Shown: positions 11,022 to 24,287 of the stretch, piece after piece | Layout: the number at the start of each line of letters is the position of its first letter | Position numbering within the stretch: the first letter of the stretch is position 1 | NCBI GenBank assembly: GCA_950295325.1 | Contig: OX485803.1 | Location: 21,514,001-21,578,000, forward strand | DNA: 64,000 bases | Reading direction: 5' to 3' | Source of the DNA: Polytrichum commune | Taxonomy: Eukaryota > Streptophyta > Polytrichopsida > Polytrichales > Polytrichaceae | Made by a program: the position numbers and the translations under genes | Notes under the pieces: model-generated | The model's database searches: none | What the model saw: only the letters and a program-made list of their open reading frames with translations | What the model was told of the DNA's origin: nothing

Positions 11022-13163
11022 CTACAAGTGGAGATTGTTGTCTGTGTCTGATCCGGATTCACATGCACATTGCTTCATTTGTTGCACAAAATCCAGGAGT
11101 GCTGTATGTGAGGATCCTCCTTTCATAACTGCCTTCTTGGATGCATTCCTTAGTTCTCGGCAGTTATTTCTGATCAAGACAATCTCTGGATCATCCGACT
11201 GATCATCTCCTCTGATTGACATTATTCTTCTCACCTTTCTCTCCACCTCTTCTTGCAGGACCAATCCGGTCCTGACCTCACGGTCCAACTCCAAGCCTAC
11301 ATTCCAGACACGGGTAATGTAGAAGCAATTTGTTGGCTGGTCCACGAATTGCGGCCAACATAACATCGGGACGCCACTGCAGATGCTTTCAATTGTGGAG
11401 TTCCAGCCGCAGTGGGTTAAGAAAGCGGCGACAGCGGGGTGGGACAACACCAAAGCTTGCGGCACCCACGGGACGAAAAGAGCTCGATCTCGTGTCCTGT
11501 GTACAAACTCTGCGAACGTGGTTTGGAATGTTGTGTCGCCTTTCAGATCTCGAACAAGGTCGGTGCGGACGACCCACAGGAATGCTTGCTGACTCATCTC
11601 CAGGCCCCAAGCTAGCTGTTTTACCTGCTCAAGCGACACCGTTGCCACGCTTCCAAACGAAACGTACAGAACGGAACCCGAGCTTTGTTTGTCCAACCAC
11701 AGTAGGGATTTGTGGTCCTCTTCCAACAAGGCACTTCCAGCTCCAGCTAAACATGGCTCTTCGTCATCATCACCATCGTTAACATTCGAGCTCGTTTGGA
11801 AGACAAGCGGTCCAACAGGTAATATTCTCGAGTTCATGTCGCTCATTGCGTCAATTACGCTTGCTTCCAATTCGTAGAACGTGTTTGAGAGAATACACGC
11901 ACATCTAGGGATGTTCTTATTTTGCCAGTCGTTGAAAAACCTAATCATGAAATCGTCGGGGTCGTTCGAGAGTAGAACTGTTGGTATATCTCCAACTTTC
12001 ATGTTTGGTGGTGCCCCAGGAAGACAAGTAAGTGGACGTCGTCGAGCCGCCGCCTCCTCCTCACTCTGGGCTGGTTCAAGGGAATGGGTTTTGGAATCGA
12101 CAGAAGGAGAAAAGGCACCTCCAGGAGGTGGTGGTAGTGGAAGAACTTTTGCACTTAGGAAGGTTGGAATGTGGTAGATACAATAAGTTGCCATAGCGCA
12201 TAGTGGAGCGGATCCTACTACTGGGATGCTCCTTTTGGTGGCTGCTTCAAGAACGATGGGGAAAAACAAGTCATGAATGACACATGTGATGGGAGATTGA
12301 AGCAAGATACGACCAAAGAGGTCGTCGAATGCGTGTTCCAATTTGAGAAGCGCACTGCAAAATGTAGGGATGTCGGTCAGCCGTGGATGGTCATCTGGTA
12401 GACCGTCGGATACCGAGACGAACTGAATAGCCGGTCTGCAAGAAGTAGGTTACAGAGGTTAGATCCCTCTCACTTCAACATAAGATATGCGGGTGTTAAC
12501 TAGGTTCGTTTTCATGTTTCCAACTTCTACAAGTTACATTAGATTTGAACTGAGCTAAACTTGAGTTGCATTAGCAAATCCACGACGATGCATCAACCAA
12601 AATCAGATTGAATATCGGACTTCTAGTGATCTAGTTATGGTCGATGGAAGTGCACATCTGCTTAGGATCCGCTTACCTGCATCCCACACAAAGGTTAAAA
12701 GTAGAGGCTTCACCAGTCCAGAGGTTTGAAATGCCAGGAGGAATCCAAGAAGGGAGAGAAATTTCGAAAGAAAGAGTGATAAGTCACCGGACGCTTCCAA
12801 TCACACAAAACTTATATTGGTAGTACTAAGGTAGTGTGGCCTTGGCAGAATTGAAATCAAGCCCACTTGGTTGAAAATATGCAAAAGTTCTGAGTCTTAG
12901 ATTCAAAATACAAGTGGAGAAAACTCTTACTCAGATTCCATAGTCTTCTCCTCTGATCTCATCATCTTCGTATGGATGTGAGTGGTGTTGACAAATGTGA
13001 TTCGAAATCCCACTGTGACGAGCTTCCTTGCAAGTTGCAGGAGTGTTGTAACATGACCTTGGGAAGGAAAGGGTACCACAACCGCATGCAAAGTAATCAA
13101 ATTCTGTTTTCGGAGTTCTACATGACTTTCCGGCATCTTGTCGAATTGAGCTTGGAGCATCAA
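11022..13163 (-). CDS. UDP-glycosyltransferase (family 1), two exons, 548 aa
   Basis: Transfers a sugar from a UDP-sugar, usually UDP-glucose, to small molecules in the cytosol. Exon 1 is 13163-12931 and exon 2 is 12435-11022. The 495-nt GT-AG intron splits a Glu codon, giving MESEPAIQFV across the junction. The N-terminal acceptor domain has VPFPSQGHV with catalytic His37. The partner Asp is Asp133 in VIHDLF. The PSPG sugar-donor box spans residues 401-444, from WVPQALVLSHPAV through HCGWNSTIES to PQFVDQ. The terminal Gln is usual for UDP-glucose users. It is slightly longer than typical (450-500 aa) because of an N-terminal leader; initiation at Met10 is possible. It is paralogous to the UGT at 39931-42038, sharing intron position and phase. 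Acceptor unknown. A truncated LTR abuts the stop. Confidence 0.9.
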
Positions 13164-13373
13164 ATCTTACTTCACACCAAATTCCTAATCACGCTAGACT
13201 TTAACAACAAGCAAGACAGCTCTGTTCACAACATGGAGTAACTGCACACCTAATGCAGCAAAGGGACGAGAACTACTAGAAAACCACAACCAAACTGTCT
13301 GATGCTGAAGGAACGCATGAGCAATAGCTTATATATACGTACTAAGGTAAGTGGGAGTATTTCGAATATCCAA

Positions 13374-13455
13374 AATATGAGTGAATATGAGTGAATGTGA
13401 GTGGATAAGAACGGATAAGAGTAAATATGAATGATTATGAGTGAACATGAGTGAA
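13374..13455. repeat. Short tandem repeat ATATGAGTGA-like upstream of UGT gene 1
   Basis: Seven or so degenerate units of about 11 bp (ATGAGTGAATATGAGTGAAT, then GAGTGGATAAG, then ATGAGTGAACATGAGTGA). They lie roughly 210-290 bp upstream of the predicted start of UGT gene 1, in the position of its promoter. No known factor site is implied. Confidence 0.6.
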
Positions 13456-13559
13456 AATCCCAAAATTTTGGTAACAGAATTGTGTGGAATATCGATAAAT
13501 TATCATGGGGCAACCTAATAGCACATTTTAGTGTATCATGGGTCTTCAATACAAATGTT

Positions 13560-16030
13560 ATACTAAGTTACGAGGTTGTGATGGGAACTCTGCTACTAGA
13601 GTGCAAATGAACTTTTTCTAGTAAGAACACATGAATTTACTTCCTCCACATTGGAGTTTTATAGACTTGAGTTAAGGCTTCTGTCACCTGTTGAGACAGC
13701 AAGCATAACTATCCCCAAGTACTTCATAGGTTTAGTGCTGAACTCCTTGTAGTATGTTGGGGTCAAGTCTTATAAACCGTATCCTCTTCATTCATTTGAC
13801 AAGTACGATGTGCTTAATGTAATCATATTTAGGGTCTGATCAAGATTTTATTATTGGGCGACATGTGAAAACATGTATCTTGCTAATCATAACATTAAGT
13901 AGCAAGTCTGGAATGACCTTCTCAAAAGAGTATCAAACCAGCACGTGCCGGTTTGATGCTCTTTCAAGAGCAAAGGTACATTAGGGGAGGAATGAACTCA
14001 AAAGGTGCCCAAAAGTTTGGTCCCAAAAAAGGATTTTCTCTAAATATTTTGTCTTCAAAACTCAAATGAAAATGAGGTTCGGCTCAAAGGTACTAGAAAC
14101 CAGAACCACTAAACTATTGACACATTAGAGTGTGAACTTGTCATGGTGTAGTCCTCTAGTACTTGTGATGTTGCTATAACCTCCACTATATGTTAATCCT
14201 GACATCTAACCAAGCAATAATTTTTAACATGGTCCATGCTTTACTGCCACATGCTTTTGCAACCAAATGCAAAAACAAACTAGGTGTAATGCAGGCTAAT
14301 TATGCAAGCTTAATTTCTCTATTGTTAATGCACTTACTCTGTGGTTTATGATATTACTCATGATGAAGTTTTTGAGCATTGTCCCTGAAATTAACATATG
14401 GAAAGCTACTGCATGATTTATTGAATGTGGCTTGAGTTACTATGGGCTGCATTGGATGTGGTCACCATGGATTGAATTGACTGTGAGTGCCAAGTTGTGA
14501 GTGGGTTGAATGACCACACGTGTTACAACATAAATTTAAACAACAATATAAATGATTCTAGAAACCAACTGTTTGTTTATTGCATTCAATGTTTCATTGA
14601 CTTCAGGGCATTCATAATACAATTCCAACTTCCACCAATGACAAAGAGAAAGGTCACAACTGGGGTTGTGTTGTCCACCACACACTATCATTTGACAAAA
14701 TGAGCTACTGTGTCAATAATCTAGGCACAGCTAACACGTATGAGATTGGTTTTTGGCAGCCTAGTCATTTGGAGAGCATCCACCTTACTTTCATCACACG
14801 GTTGCACCACTAGTAACGTGGGTCTTATGCAAAGTAGTTCTGACTCAACTTTTACATAAAATGGTTACTGCTACTGATGTCAGTGCAACGACTAGTTGTG
14901 ATGCCTCCTACCATAAAGTTGTCATGGGCTATGATTGTTTGAAGCTATTTAACAAGTTGTGGCAGAAGATAAAGTCTGTGCTGCAATTAGTTGGACAGTC
15001 TAACCTCGTTAATATGACACTCGTTTATACAACACCCTCGATATTACGACACATTTTTGCAAGACCAAAGTTTTTAGTTCAAAAGTCCCTTTTTATATGC
15101 CTACGACACTCGATGATGTGGCATTTAGAATCTTTGTATTGTCATATTAAAGAGGTAGTTCACGCTAAAATTCCTTTCATCTATGTCATGTACATCTAAA
15201 ATACTTTCATTTTTCACTTGGGAACTACTTGGGAACTTCCCTTACCATTGGGAACGTAATGAGAACTAGGATTACTAGTGCATAATGGACATGATTAGGG
15301 TTAGAGAGGCCTCCTGCCTAGTATGTTGCTAAACGTCATGCATCATTGTTGTTTAGTTTCTTATTAGAGAACTCTCTATATTTTGGTGTTAATGAAATTA
15401 TTAATTTTCAAAAGTTCATAGGGAATTTAGATAAGATGACAGTTCCTAACTTGGGTAGGCAACACTATGTATCTTTGGACTCCTATTTCAAGAGTTCTTT
15501 AGTGTATTTGTATTTGTTTGGAGATAGAAGTTATTATTTCATACCGTCTATATTGCTTAAACTTGATGTATATATATTTTAACCTCATGCTATTTATGTT
15601 TTCGTATTCCCTCAACAATACGACAACTTTACGCCTTTTGTCATATTATTGAGAAGACGACACCTCGATAATACGACTTTTTGTGTTTCCCAAACGTGTC
15701 ATGATGCTAAAGAGCAGGAACAGTAGTTGGCAATTATCTTAGGGCCACGATTTCCATGTGGGAAGTTATTTGTAAAACAGGAGATATTTAGAAACCATGA
15801 AGGTCGGAAGATCTTTTATCTGACCTGTTTATGATCTGGTCATTAAATTGACCTCAAGTATGCACCACAAACCAGCTAAAGCATCTGGCACATTTTGTTT
15901 GTAGCAAACCTTGCTTTAATTATTCCTTTTTGTCCCCTTTCTGCTCACATGGGATTCCTGGGCTGGAATAATTCGGCTCAAGTAAATGGGCACTACATAG
16001 AGCCACTAACTTACACACACAAGACTGAGT
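13560..16030. other. Intergenic, nothing firm
   Basis: Only short ORFs without recognisable domains. A CCTCGATAATACGAC-like phrase recurs near 15040, 15625 and 15665 and marks an unidentified decayed repeat. Confidence 0.4.
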
Positions 16031-16400
16031 GCCCGTGACCATTACACTTCAAGCACTTTTGTTGGTGGAAAAGGCGGAGCTGGTCCAAGTTCGTTTCACA
16101 CTACGCTTGAGGGACCAACGGAGGCAGTATGTGAATGCAAGATGGATGTGAAGTCTACATGGATTCCTACATGGCATCGAAAGGATCGTGTTTCATGGTC
16201 ACTTAGACTGTTTTCAAAAGGTCATCTCTTGGAGGTAGGCCTAACATAAAACCGGGAGACCATGGTAATCCGAACGCTCACAATCATTGATTTATTTTAA
16301 TTTATCATATGTGAGGACCCACATGGATAGAAATTCATTGAAATAGCATTTGGTTGAGGGACCGGTCGCATATGACTTCAAACTACACCTGAGAATCCGT
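16031..16400 (+). repeat. Dispersed repeat family C, copy 1
   Basis: Matches 52251-52600 in the same orientation with scattered substitutions: GCCCGTGACCA, GCTTGAGGG, TCCTACATGG, ACATGGCAT, GACC.TGG and GCA.TTGGTTGAG blocks. The other copy lies inside the hAT element. No coding capacity is apparent. Confidence 0.55.
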
Positions 16401-16876
16401 GGTCGAACTACATGATTTTGGAGGTGTGTTGGGACAACCTTTGTATACAACTCCATTACCATGCATAGGTTCAAGCGAAAAGTGACTCAAAACCATATAC
16501 TAACTTTGAATTTTGTGAGAGGAAAAAATCATTAACATTTGGAAAACACATTGATCTACAAAGCCAAGCAATTTATGTTGACAAATTTTTTTTCAAGAAA
16601 ATTCCACATATTTTAGAAGATGGTGCAAATAGTGTGCAAGTAGGTATATTAAACACGTAATTGTCTAAAATTTGTTTGAAAATGATAAAATTACATTAAA
16701 TTGGTGTTTTTCTAAAAATTTTGTAATGGTGCCCTCACGTTTATAATGAATTCAAAAATTTGAAAAATCAAACATTAAAGTATTTAAGGTCATGAAATTT
16801 ATGTCCGAAACCAGGTTTAGTCATTACTTTTTGAACAATACTTTTAATGAGAATTTGAAGATCTCATCTTGATATT

Positions 16877-17240
16877 CTATATTTGAGTACCTAATAAAAC
16901 AATAAAGGGAACTATAAAATAATCCCATTCAAATAACACTGTGCTTTTACTTTTAGGCATTTGACCCAAAAATTTATGGTTTTGATATACCGGAGGACTT
17001 TTTTCGCATACTTGACCATGCTTGCTCCCTATTGATGGTTGTTTACAACTAAATAACTTGACTTCTATCAAGTTCTCATTGACTTGATCACCCACAAAGC
17101 AAGCAAGGTTGTCTTTTGCAAATTTTCTGTACTTTCGAAGGATGGATAATGATCCAATATGATTCTTCCATGATTTCCATGCTATAAATATGGAATCTAT
17201 GTCCATCTAGCTTGCACCATGCTCAAAATCCACCCTCCAA
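16877..17240 (-). pseudogene. DUF7869-type gene relic, C-terminal piece
   Basis: The minus frame reads MDIDSIFIAWKSWKNH and later KYRKFAKDNLACF. This aligns with the C-terminus of the better copy at 32872-36008 (INTDTILCAWKPRKGFK and KHIDFAKDNLAR). Nothing upstream keeps a long frame. It is an isolated, truncated fragment. The match is short, so the assignment is moderate. Confidence 0.45.
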
Positions 17241-18260
17241 TGAAAATGATGATTTGTATTCCATCATGTATAATGACGGATCACATCTTCATTATGTGTT
17301 GTTGGTTGGTAATACTCTAACTATACCAAGCAAAAATGAGGACAAGAAATTAGAAAATCTAGTTGAGACAAGGCTCTTGCCACTCAAATCGATTTAGCTA
17401 ATATCTCATTTCTAGGATGCAATATGAGCATATAACCTTCATGACAATCCACTACAAACAAAAAGAGGATGGGGAATGATTACTAGCAAGCCCAACGTAA
17501 TAGTCCTCCTTGTCAAACCTTTACAAACCCCCCTATTGTCCAAAAGCCTAGCCTTGGATGCATGAACATCCACACGATTTTGTGGGGAAAAAATTATGCC
17601 TCAAAGTAAGAGGGCTATCTTGATGCAAGTCCTACTTGCTAAACAAACACGTGTACTGCTTGTCTAATTTTTATATCAATGATGAAATGATTCACAAACA
17701 TCCGCTACCTATAGACAATCCCAATATTGTATAAAGTTTGATATGTCCATTATAATATCTTCTACATTCTTCATAGGTATTGATTTGTAAGGTTTGGGCT
17801 CCCCATCTGCCAGTATCGCATTGCCCTCTTTGTCAACATGCCAAACAAAAAGTCCCTCTGGTTGGCTCCAATCTCACGCTGTACACAATAGCTTGTATTG
17901 CATGGCCAGACTATTGTCATGACGCATGTAAAATCAAAATTGTTGAGCCTTCATGTGCCCAATCAAATGGTGAGCTTCATTTCGAAGATATGGTTCTATA
18001 AATGTTTTAAAATTTGACACCTCCTCAACCATATATGGAATGATGGGACCATTGTCGTGAGGCAAACACTTACATGATGTAAAAAACATATGGTATTGTT
18101 ATTTTGATTTGTTTTCATTGACTTGTGTAGAAAGGAAAGTAATAGAGAAAGTTAGGAGAAAGGTTGTAATTAAAAACGCGACTTCTAAGAGGTTTTATTG
18201 TCTACTTTATCGTCTTTGAAGATCTTATATCATTAGAGTAAGTTTTGATTTGATTTCAAT
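17241..18260. other. Intergenic, nothing recognised
   Basis: Short ORFs only. I see no repeat or RNA gene with confidence. Confidence 0.4.
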
Positions 18261-18269
18261 TTAGTACTT

Positions 18270-18575
18270 GTTGAAAAGACCGGTGAAGGTTTCTTTACCT
18301 TTCTTGAGTCTAGTGGTTTTATGAATAAATAATGTGAGTGGAGAGATAGGGGGGGGGGGTGATGTGGATCACATAATTGTTCAAGGGAAAGAAAGGTGAA
18401 GGTTGCTTTATCTTTCTTGATATTGTGGTTTTATGATTAAATAATGTGAATGGATAGAGATAAGGGGGGGGGGGGGTGGTGATGTGGATCACTTAAGAGT
18501 TTAAGGGTGCCTATTAGGCAAAGCACGGGCCCATGTATCTCCCTTGTGGATGGATTTGGGGGGGGGGGGGGGGTC
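18270..18575 (+). repeat. Tandem duplication with long G tracts
   Basis: Two adjacent units of about 110 bp share GGT(T)CTTTA.CTTTCTTGA, TGTGGTTTTATGA, ATAATGTGA and GATGTGGATCAC. Each carries an uninterrupted run of about 11-14 G, and a third run of about 15 G follows near 18558. Such runs can form G-quadruplexes. Confidence 0.7.
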
Positions 18576-19500
18576 TTCCTCTTCCGAGGCCATTCTTTCT
18601 TCCATATTTCTTCATGGTTTAGAGTTTTTCCGTATCTTTGAAGATGAATCATTTATTCTTTATAGTTGGGATTTTAATGAAACTTTGTAAACATTCTTAT
18701 TTTTTATTATTTTTGTGATTCCAATTATATATTATAATTTGATTTATGTGGAGTTGCTACAAGGACATTATGCCTCTTAGAGTGAAGACAACTTTATTGT
18801 TGTGGGGTCCAAGCTTTGAAGGCTTGTGGAAATGTAGATTTTTTTGAAATTTTAGAAGTATTTGAATCATATTTATAGCTTTCTAAAAAACCATCAAACT
18901 CTTAGTTTGGACATAGGATGTAAAAGTTATGAATATGGAATCGTGCGGGTGTAGAATTGCCACTAGATTTAGAATTTCCGATTCTAACGAGCTTTAGAAA
19001 CTAACATAATAATTTCTCAACTACTTTTTAAAAAAAAGCATAGATAATAGAGTTGGGTTTCCAAAACTTCATGGCGCACATCATTTGGAGTTTTGATGAA
19101 AAAAATATGGCTTCTGAAGTGGAGAGGTGTATAGCTACCATTGAATTTTGAAGCCTCGACTTCAACACATCATATATATTAAATGGTAAATTTATTTCCT
19201 TTGAATCTCTTGCAATTTGTGTATCTTTGTATTGGCTTTCTAAAAAAATCATAGTACACATTATTTGAAGTAGTTATGCACATGCGGGTGCTCAATTGAG
19301 CATTGATAATACTTTTAAGGATTTAAGCCTCTACACGGGTTTTTTTTTTTTTTTGTTGTTGTTGTTGTTGTTGTAATAGACACATAAATTTGGTGTTTTA
19401 ATGGCATAACCGATTATTTGCATTATGATTTTTTCCATACATTGGGCTTACATTAGGTGCAACTAGAAACCTTGTGTTTTCCCATAACAAAACCCTCGTT
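18576..19500. other. Intergenic with poly-T/TTG microsatellite
   Basis: AT-rich, no gene. Around 19331-19373 a T run of about 15 passes into (TTG)n of about seven units. Confidence 0.5.
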
Positions 19501-19504
19501 ACCT

Positions 19505-22500
19505 GACAACTTTGTCCAAATCCATATACAACTTTGTCAATACAGGGATTGCTGCGAAACCATTCTCATGCATTTTCTTACTTCACCACTCAGAAAATGC
19601 ATCAATATTATCATGCATGTAGCCCACCAATAGAAAGTCAGTTGACACCTCCTTGAAAATGCATTTCGCAACCAACAAAGACCAATAGGCAAACATAAGT
19701 TTGTTTTTATTATCCTTGGCATAGTTGTCCAGTTGGACCTGCATTGTCGCGCACCTCTCCATGAGAAGTGCCCGAAACACCATGGGTACAAGGGGGACCC
19801 CCGGAGTGACACCCAAGACTTGTGGCGCCATTGGTGAGAAGGCCCAAGTGGTTTTAGTGTGGGCTATGATTGGGGAGAACCGGCAGTTCGTTACAGATGA
19901 ACCTATTGAGTTTGAGAAATAACCAGTTAAAGTTCAAGACTACAAAAAAATTACTGATCATTTTAAAGGAATTTATAGAATATATCTTAATTTAATAAAG
20001 GAAAACCGGAGGATGTTAGCATGTAACCAGTTGGAATTGCAAACACTAGGATCTCAACCAATTATGCCCAAAAATCTCCCAGATCACTAAGTGTGAGTGA
20101 GGGCCTTGGGCGTTGGAAAGGCCTCCTACCCATGGAGACTAAGAGGCACGAGAGTAAGGCCATCAACTATGAGTAGATTATGGCATGTGGATTCTAAAAT
20201 GCTAAAGAACACCTCAATTGGAGGTATGAGCTAAAAGATATGGCAATTTGAGTGAGGCGTTGTCCTGGGACATTGTCTTGGTACAGTAGACTGTGGCATG
20301 GGAGTGCCTCCCGGGACTGCCAAGGTTTGAACAGACATAACTTCCTCAATATTTGTCTGAATGAAGCATGTGAGGAGTCCATCGGCATCAATGTGAAGCG
20401 TGGATTATGATGAAGTGGGTTTCTTTTTGTTAGCATCAGAGATCATACAAGGAAGTTATGATGTTTTGAAATTGTTGAGGGCTTCTAGCCCCAACGGCTA
20501 AGGGGAAATGTCTACTTGCCCCAACTCTTGGTAGAGAGACAAAAGGTTTCTTGACGGTGGGGTAGGGACCCTGCCAAAAAATTTAGAGGCTTATATGGGT
20601 GAGGTGGTGTGCCCAAACCCACCCAAGGCTGAATGACATGGCCTTCATGGGCATTGGCCCAAAGTGAAGGCATAGTTGTCTGGTATGGTTCAGGTTGTTA
20701 TAATGTTGCTCCGGCAACACGATGGTCAATATAAGATTGGACTTTCATGAATGGAAGTCCACATCTAAGATTTGGTTACCAATTCAGGGGTGAGTCCTGA
20801 AAACAAAGTATGAGGGTTGGTTCCCCTCCTATGAACTATAAGGTCCGGGGTAGGAGGAGCTAACTATTAGCATGGTCAAATGCAAAGGATTAGCGCTTGT
20901 GACCCTTGCTAGAATTGAAAAAAATGACCAAGGTAGTTAATGGGAGCTAACAAAGGTTGCGACACGCATAGTAAGGGAATTTTTTGTACTAACATGCTTA
21001 TTAAGGGGTTTTGGCAATGAATTCCAAACATGCATCTTTTCCATCAAACACCACCTCATGTAGAGATGTCAATCCGGCATTCTCAAATAATAATCTTAAA
21101 AAGTACGTAGGTAGTTTGTCTAAATCATGCAAAAACCGTGCAAATGACCCAATGGTGTGGTTTGAATCTGTCAGATACTAATCAAAAGCGTAATGGGCAA
21201 ACTTAACATCACCATGGCTACAAGTAATCATCCCTATAAGAACAACCAAAAGACTCATTGTTGAGTAAGCAATCCAAATCAATTGCGCCTATGCTCCTAA
21301 ACACCATCATAAATAAAAATAGTTGTGGAAGTCCACACAACAAATATTCACTAGATATGAGATACTTGAGAAAACCATATTACTTGTAATCAAAACGGGT
21401 AGCTTAAATAGTCCATCAGTAGCCTTAATTCAATGCATAAAACATGGTGAAGTTGTTTTGGCATGGTTCATCCTATCATGGATGATCGTGCTACAACACG
21501 GCCCGCCGTGCTTAGCATTCGGACAACAGGCTCAGATTCACGCCGGTACAATGTGCGGGCGTCACTTTTTCTTTTCTTTGGATGATCGTGAGGACCTATA
21601 CTGGCCTAATGATGGACAATGCTCTATTTGTGTAATAATCGTTATGATGCGCTTCTTGCATGTTTACATACTTGAAATAATTTGATTGATGTGCAACCTG
21701 AGACTCGGTCCCAATCATATGTGCATCCCAAAGGCGCTTCAATGTTGGACATTTGGAACACCAAACAACCTAGTCACGGCATATTTTTGAAACGTAGTCG
21801 ATGAAGTTTGTTTTCTTAATTGCACTCAATTTGGACAATGAAATGGATCCTGAACTAGCCTTCTCACCAACTACATTTATATCCAACAAGAGGTCTTTCC
21901 ATTTTGCTCATGTGGGAAGAACATTTTCAACAACATTTTCCCCCGCTAGAAGTGTACATATTTTGTGTAGTATCACGTCAGTAGAGGTCCAATGATGGTG
22001 GCTATAGTAACAATTGCTTGTTGTGTTGCTTCTATGGGTTTTTGTAAGTCCAAGTTCCCATGGTTATGGGACCAGTGGCCTTTTTTTGGCATAAGTTGCT
22101 TATTTATAAATTCCACCTTAGACACACTATGAATGATATACCATGTTGTACAACACACATCTATGTTCTCAAGCGTGATCACCTTGCGTCCCGTCTCATT
22201 CACATGTTTTCCCTAGTGATCTAAGGCATAAATCTCCAAACCGCATTTCTTCTCGAATAACCTTTATTTTCTCTCGTGGAAAGAACTGGTAGCACTAGTT
22301 AATACAAGAATCCTTCATGGCCACTTCTCTAATGAACTATTCTGTAAGCAATTCTAGGTGTTTACACTCATTCATAAAACGGGGAACTCATGCCAACGAA
22401 TCATACATCCATAGGCCTCTCCGTGGCCGCATGTTGGCTTGGAGTTCCTCTTGGATTTGCATATGGCATCGCTCATGATTACACAAGCTAACTCCCTTGA

Positions 22501-22702
22501 GCATGATACTCCGTACTGGCCACCTATGAGGCAAAAACCTTTGAGTGGAATGCATATCGGAGTGAATGAGGGACTCAAGGATGACAATACCAACATTCGC
22601 ATTGCCAAGTGGATTTTGGTCAACACAATCATGTGGGTGGACATTTAGACAAATACCCTCCACAACAATGACTCCAATGTCATCCAGAAGAACCACCTCC
22701 AA
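19505..22702 (-). pseudogene. DUF7869-type transposase-like gene, decayed copy split by LTR
   Basis: Minus-strand pieces align in order with the copy at 32872-36008. 22702-22388 holds the N-terminal region (DDIGVIVVEGICLN, HPHDCVDQNPLG, HRWPVRSIMLKGVSL). 22203-22125 holds VITLENIDVCCTTWYIIHSVSK. 22010-21730 is heavily mutated. 21200-21000 matches the AHYGLDFYPGDANHTVGSFA segment. 19740-19560 holds VQLDNYAKDNKN, KCIFKEV and GYMHDNIDAFSEW. A 1,250-bp LTR-like insert (19745-20994) splits the gene just before the LDN motif. Homology stops near 19505, so the C-terminal half is lost. Multiple stops and frameshifts make it non-functional. A palindrome array lies upstream (22.97 kb onward). Confidence 0.75.
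19745..20994 (-). mobile_element. Putative solo LTR (family A, copy 2), 1,250 bp
   Basis: Read on the minus strand it starts TGTTAGTAC and ends GCGCGACA. The flanks are AAGCA on one side and ATGCA on the other, a 5-bp duplication with one mismatch. It interrupts the DUF7869 pseudogene: the host sequence resumes directly on both sides. TG...CA ends, 5-bp duplication and about 1.2 kb without internal coding sequence are what a solo LTR should show. Copies 1 and 3 confirm it is a repeat. Confidence 0.7.
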
Positions 22703-24287
22703 TTAACCCATTCCAATCTTGAAAGCCCAAACATTGGGCAATGGTTTCATTAATGTTGAAGGCAAAGAATTCATCATGAATTAAATTTTCTTACTATAAT
22801 TTGTTACCAAATATTATGCATCTCAATTTAGACTTAGATACACAATACAAACATCTTCATGACATGCAAGTAATTGATGTGAAACAACCACACATGCAAG
22901 GTTGGTGTGGATTAGGGTTGAGCGACTCAGACCTTGGAGAACCCAAATCCAAACCCTTTTATAGGGTTTTGAACCAACCGACCCAAACCCCTTAACACCT
23001 TAAATAAGTTTAAATAAAAGTTTGGGTCCGTCAACCCAAACCTTATCCTATGGAAATAGGCACAAGTTCAACAATGAAAATTTTACTACATTGACTAAAG
23101 TCAACAGGTTTGGGTTGCTTGACCTAGACCCATGTATACCATCAGTTGGACATGTGGAAGAATTTGCGTCGATCGACCCAACGTTTCAAGGTCAGCAATG
23201 CAAACTTTAGTATTACATTTCTTAGGGTTAGCATATTTGGCCTCCCAACCCAAATCCATGTATACCTTCAATAAGATATGTTGAATAATTTGCGTTGGTT
23301 GACACAAACCTCAACCCACAAAAAGGGCACCCAAGTTCAAAGTCACCAATGCAAACTCTAGTATTACACTAATTGGGGTTAGGAAATTTGGGTCGGCTGA
23401 CCCATACCCATGTTTATTTTTAATTAAATATGCAAAACAATTTGGGTTAGTCAACCCAAACCTTATCCCGTGCAAAGGGCCCTAGGTTTAGGGTCACCAA
23501 TGCAAACTCTATTAGGACACTCAACATAGTAAGCAAGCTTGGGTCGACTAACCCAAACCTTATGGGAAATGATGTGCAAAATACAACAAATTACATAGTG
23601 TGAACACATGGTGTACATGAACCACGGTAGACGGATTTTAATGAGAGGGCATTCCGAGAGTTGGAGGAGAATAAAAGAAAAAATAAACCAACCTTTCAGG
23701 GTAGGCATCCCTTTATACTAGTCTGTGGAGTCTACTCTTCTACCTAGGATTCCCGAGCTTCCTTATTGGATGCCTTTTAGATAGGGTTTTTGTGTAGTAG
23801 TGACTTCAAATATGCTTTTGGAAAATCCCCGCTTCATTATTATAACATATTTTCATATGCACCCATTGGTAAAAAATTGTGAACCATAGTGTAGGATTGG
23901 TTTAATTTTGTAATTAGAGTTCAGAGGCAAGGGTTTGGGGACTTGGTTGAGTGGGAACGGGATGAATATTTTTGGGTGGGTTGGTAATAGTGAAAGGGAG
24001 TTGGGTTGCAAACATGAGCCCTTAACCTACCAATGTGGCACCCTAATTGGAAGTGGTTTAGTTAGTAAGGTGCAATATGGATCACTTCTTGAACAAAGTA
24101 TTTACAAATGAATTTAGGGGATGCATTGTACCAAGCACGTATGGGTATATGGGAGTGCACAAATGGGGCATTGATTTGACATTTGTTGTTCTATGTATAT
24201 TATATATGCTACAAACAAATTATATTGATGTAGATGTATGCCTAAGAACCTTTAATAAATATAGAACATTTGGAAGTTTTATGTGGT

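Noticed and set aside
11330-11782. 150-aa plus ORF opposite UGT gene 1
   Set aside because: Antisense of a well-supported UGT exon.
14861-15199. 112-aa plus ORF
   Set aside because: No motif, no splice context, no repeat partner that supports coding.
21323-21685. 120-aa plus ORF
   Set aside because: It lies antisense to the decayed DUF7869 gene.
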